64,000 nt of DNA. Origin: Hyaloscypha bicolor E (taxonomy: Eukaryota > Ascomycota > Leotiomycetes > Helotiales > Hyaloscyphaceae). How positions within the stretch are numbered: position 1 is the stretch's first letter; each line of letters opens with the position of its first letter. The stretch covers positions 1 through 64,000 of the forward strand of contig NW_020194625.1 in NCBI RefSeq assembly GCF_002865645.1. Reading direction: 5' to 3'. The notes beneath the pieces were generated by a model. The model made no database searches and was not told where the DNA came from. It saw only the letters and a list, made by a program, of their open reading frames with translations. This document shows, one piece after another, positions 61,601 to 64,000 of the stretch. The position numbers and the translations under genes were made by a program.

Positions 61601-63163
61601 TTACTTACTAGTAATCTATTAAATACTCAAATTAAAATATCTATTATAAAAAGCACCTAATTAATAGTTATAGTATTTCCTTAAGTTTTAAGAATAGCTC
61701 TATAAAATAGTTTAAAAAAGATAGAAATTATCCGAAGCTTTTCCTAGTCTTCCGAACTAAAATAATCTAATTTCAGATCTGCGAGATATTTTTTATAATA
61801 AGTATTAAAATAAGTATATTACTAAAAAGTAATATTAAGTATTATATATTAGCTATTCTATTATATTTAATTATTAAAAGAAATTATTCTTCTAATAAGA
61901 GCTTTAAATCTGGTAATCTAACTAGAAAAGTAACGAATATATATAATAATATTATAAAGCTAGCCTAATAGTCCCAAAAGTTGAAATTTTATTTATTTTT
62001 CCTTATTACTTAATAGGGCTTTCAAATCTCCCAAGTCCTCTTACTTATTAAATACCTCTAATTCTCTATCTATAAAAACATTATAAAATAAAAAGACTTA
62101 TATAAAAAGATTAATAATATGTCCTAAATAATAAACCCGCTATTATAAAGTATCCTATTCTAATCTTTCTTCCCTTAGTAAATAAGCCTAAATAACTCGA
62201 TATAATATAGTATTTATACTAGTATTATTACTAATAATAGCTTCAAGTTATTTAGTAATATTATAGTTTTAAAGTATAGATTATAAAACTATAAATTGGT
62301 TTTCTTTTAAATAACCTAGTATTATATAAAGAACTAGAAGGGCCTTTATATAATTCTTATCTTATTATTTAATAAAATATATAATAATACCTAAAAAAAG
62401 ATATTTTTATAAAGAAGTCTAGATATTAAGAGTAAGATAAATACTTAAAACTATAAATTAAAGTTTTTATTATATAATATTCTTTAAACTAACCTAGTAT
62501 TTCTCAAGCTTTTTTCTTATATAAAAGTGAGTTATAGAAAGAAAGGGCTAAGATTCTGGATTAAGTACTTAATAAAAGATATGAAATTCGGGCTATTTAA
62601 CTACTTAAAAAAATAAATTATAAATAATAATTAATGAAATTAAAGCTTTATAAATTATTATCTAATTAAGGTATTATTAAAAGATATATATATTAATTTC
62701 AGTTATTTGGCCAGATAATTCTATTTATAAGTAAAGCTATTATAGCTAGTTAATTACTTTTAATTAAAGTAAACTAATTTCCGATCTACTCTTAATAGTA
62801 ATATTATATATTAACTTAAGATAATTATATTAATTAGTAAAGATTAAAGTCAAATAAATATTTAGTAGATTTTTCTTTTTATAAGAAAAACAATAGTAAT
62901 ATTTAGGTAATTCTCCTATATCTGGATACCCGAGATAAGTATAAGCCTAAATAGCTCTTATAAGTTCTTCTTATTTAGAATCAGATTTGGATCGAGTCGA
63001 GTTTATATTAGTAGAGGCTTAATAAATTAATAAAGCAGATTTAGAAGCTATATTTAAATAATAGAAAATAAAGTACTATTATATATTAAAAAGAAAATAA
63101 AAGAAAATATGAAAATTTTAATCTTTTTTAAAAGAAATAGTAATATAAATCTTAGTATTACAT

Positions 63164-63600
63164 ATTAAATACTAGCTAGTCTATATTATATAATAGATTA
63201 TTAAATAGAAAGTATAATAGTATATTTATAATAATTTACTTTTATATTAATCTTTATACTAATTAGTTTATAATTAAACTAGAAAGCGAGATATTTATAT
63301 AATGGGACTTGCTTAATAGCTAGCTGGGCCCACTTTTATTAATGGCATTATTGAGGTAATAGGGCTCGCTTAATAACTAGCTGGGCCCACTTTTATTAAT
63401 AGAATTATTAATAACTAGATTAAATACTAGCTAGTTTATATTATATATAATAGACTATTAAATAAAAAGTTAAAAAGTCTAATAATATAGTAATAATAGT
63501 ATACTTTTATACTAATCTTAATACTAATCGGTTTATAATTAAACTAGAAAGCCATAATAGGGCTCGTTTAATGGCTGGGCCCACTTTTATTAATAATAAT
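63164..63600 (+). repeat. Tandem array with GGGCCC-bearing modules
   Basis: A unit beginning attaaatactagctagt starts at 63,164 and again at 63,419. Within the array, a module ending agctgggcccacttttatta (or gctgggccc...) occurs three times (63,304-63,343, 63,362-63,400, 63,560-63,594). These modules are GC-rich islands in otherwise AT-rich sequence and lie directly before the SANT-like gene copy. Confidence 0.75.
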
Positions 63601-63690
63601 TATTAATATTGATCGTTTATTAATTGCTTAGCCGATAATAATTACTAATTAATAATTTCGATCAATAATTTATCGGAGCCCACACTGCAG

Positions 63691-64000
63691 TATGGATCTC
63701 TTCCTATAAGTAACCCTCCTCCTTTATCTTGAGTATTGTCTTATTCTCTTCTAGTTTCCATGGAACGCGTTTTCTCTTAGACTGCAGTGTTACTGGCCAC
63801 ACCTTGGAATGTGCTATAGTATTGTGAGGGGTTGCAACCTCTGCGGACGCCTCTTTATTAGAATGTATCCCAACTCTACGGAAAAGACAGGGAGATGGAG
63901 GTGCTCCAGCACATGTAATAACACGAACTCCAGGTTGTACGTTGTCTCATTCCCGATCTTGGTGCGTTTGAGGAAACCCTGGAAAGGGCCATTCTTGATA
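63691..64000 (-). pseudogene. Second SANT/Myb-like gene copy, truncated and cut by window edge
   Basis: The reverse strand is clearly homologous to 23,351-23,660 of the first copy. Shared features are the QEWPF segment, the TSAEVATPH-like stretch and the EEIH of the SANT core. The core is interrupted by TAG where the first copy has Trp (SCSWEEIH). Frames shift near the edge. Homology stops abruptly at tatggatctcttcc, so the C-terminal third is lost at the junction with the AT-rich array. It continues beyond the window on its 5' side. Confidence 0.7.

Larger units (their letters stand above)
58009..63163. other. Moderately AT-rich repeat region with dispersed 12-bp motif
   Basis: This is less extreme in composition than the neighbouring blocks. 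Many copies of attagtataaag or its complement ctttatactaat are scattered through it (for example near 59,593, 59,949, 60,246, 60,826). There are also an (attA)n run at 58,331-58,358 and a true tandem array at 61,533-61,600. On the minus strand around 58,700-59,100 a coding-like segment with GRKGHITTTI followed by stops can be read, but I cannot assign a family. It is probably a RIP-damaged transposon of unknown type. Confidence 0.45.

Noticed and set aside
58009..63163. Starship captain (DUF3435 tyrosine recombinase)
   Set aside because: I looked for its conserved segments in stop-tolerant readings and did not see a convincing match.
1..64000. Telomere repeats, tRNA or rRNA genes
   Set aside because: No TTAGGG-type array and no cloverleaf or rRNA-like stretch was noticed. 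A tRNAscan/Infernal run would be needed to exclude them fully.

Overview
The window looks like a nuclear contig from a filamentous ascomycete (Pezizomycotina). The evidence is short GT-AG introns of about 47-72 bp, lineage-typical genes (psi-producing oxygenase, phosphoesterase-family acid phosphatase, UPF0658 Golgi membrane protein, LaeA-like methyltransferase), and a two-speed composition. Extremely AT-rich blocks (1-22,500 and 39,600-63,690) alternate with a GC-normal island (22,500-39,600), and a second island begins at about 63,690. In the AT-rich blocks, transposon reading frames survive but are filled with TAA/TAG stops at former Gln/Trp codons. Asp codons have become Asn and Gly codons Lys/Ser/Asn. 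This is the signature of repeat-induced point mutation (RIP). The species cannot be fixed from the sequence; a leotiomycete-type genome with AT isochores would fit.

Left AT block: a minus-strand Copia element runs off the left edge (1-5,233). A second, older LTR element with 171-bp LTRs (7,598-20,699, minus strand, Copia-type reverse transcriptase trace) contains a complete plus-strand Copia element of the first family (9,309-15,759). Both insertions have matching 5-bp target duplications, so the nesting order can be read directly.

GC-normal island: the left flank holds decayed genes. These are a SANT/Myb-like gene with one stop (23,228-23,827), a UPF0658 Golgi membrane protein relic (24,322-25,343) and a LaeA-like methyltransferase relic (25,620-26,408). 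They are followed by a hexapeptide-repeat micro-ORF (27,002-27,172). Intact genes then follow: a secreted acid phosphatase with CACGTG boxes upstream (27,833-29,089), a three-exon membrane-anchored alpha/beta-hydrolase-like protein (31,663-32,969, minus) and a 16-exon dioxygenase-P450 fusion of the Ppo/linoleate diol synthase family (35,220-39,168). A complete but RIP-nicked Tc1/mariner element (29,516-30,896) lies between them.

Right AT block: another Copia copy of the first family (44,729-50,889, minus) sits inside a 96-bp tandem repeat. A Fot/pogo DNA transposon (56,002-58,008, plus) has about 68-bp inverted repeats, and all three of its catalytic Asp codons now read Asn. A region rich in a dispersed 12-bp motif and GGGCCC-bearing modules follows (58,009-63,600). 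At 63,691 a diverged second copy of the SANT/Myb gene starts, opening the next island.

The intact genes have unrelated roles (phosphate scavenging, lipid/oxylipin metabolism, a putative hydrolase). They look like an ordinary gene island squeezed between transposon graveyards, not a biosynthetic cluster. No clearly novel system was proven. The best leads are the substituted P450 I-helix motif of the Ppo protein, the RIP damage reaching genes at the island edge, and the paired SANT-gene copies at island borders.
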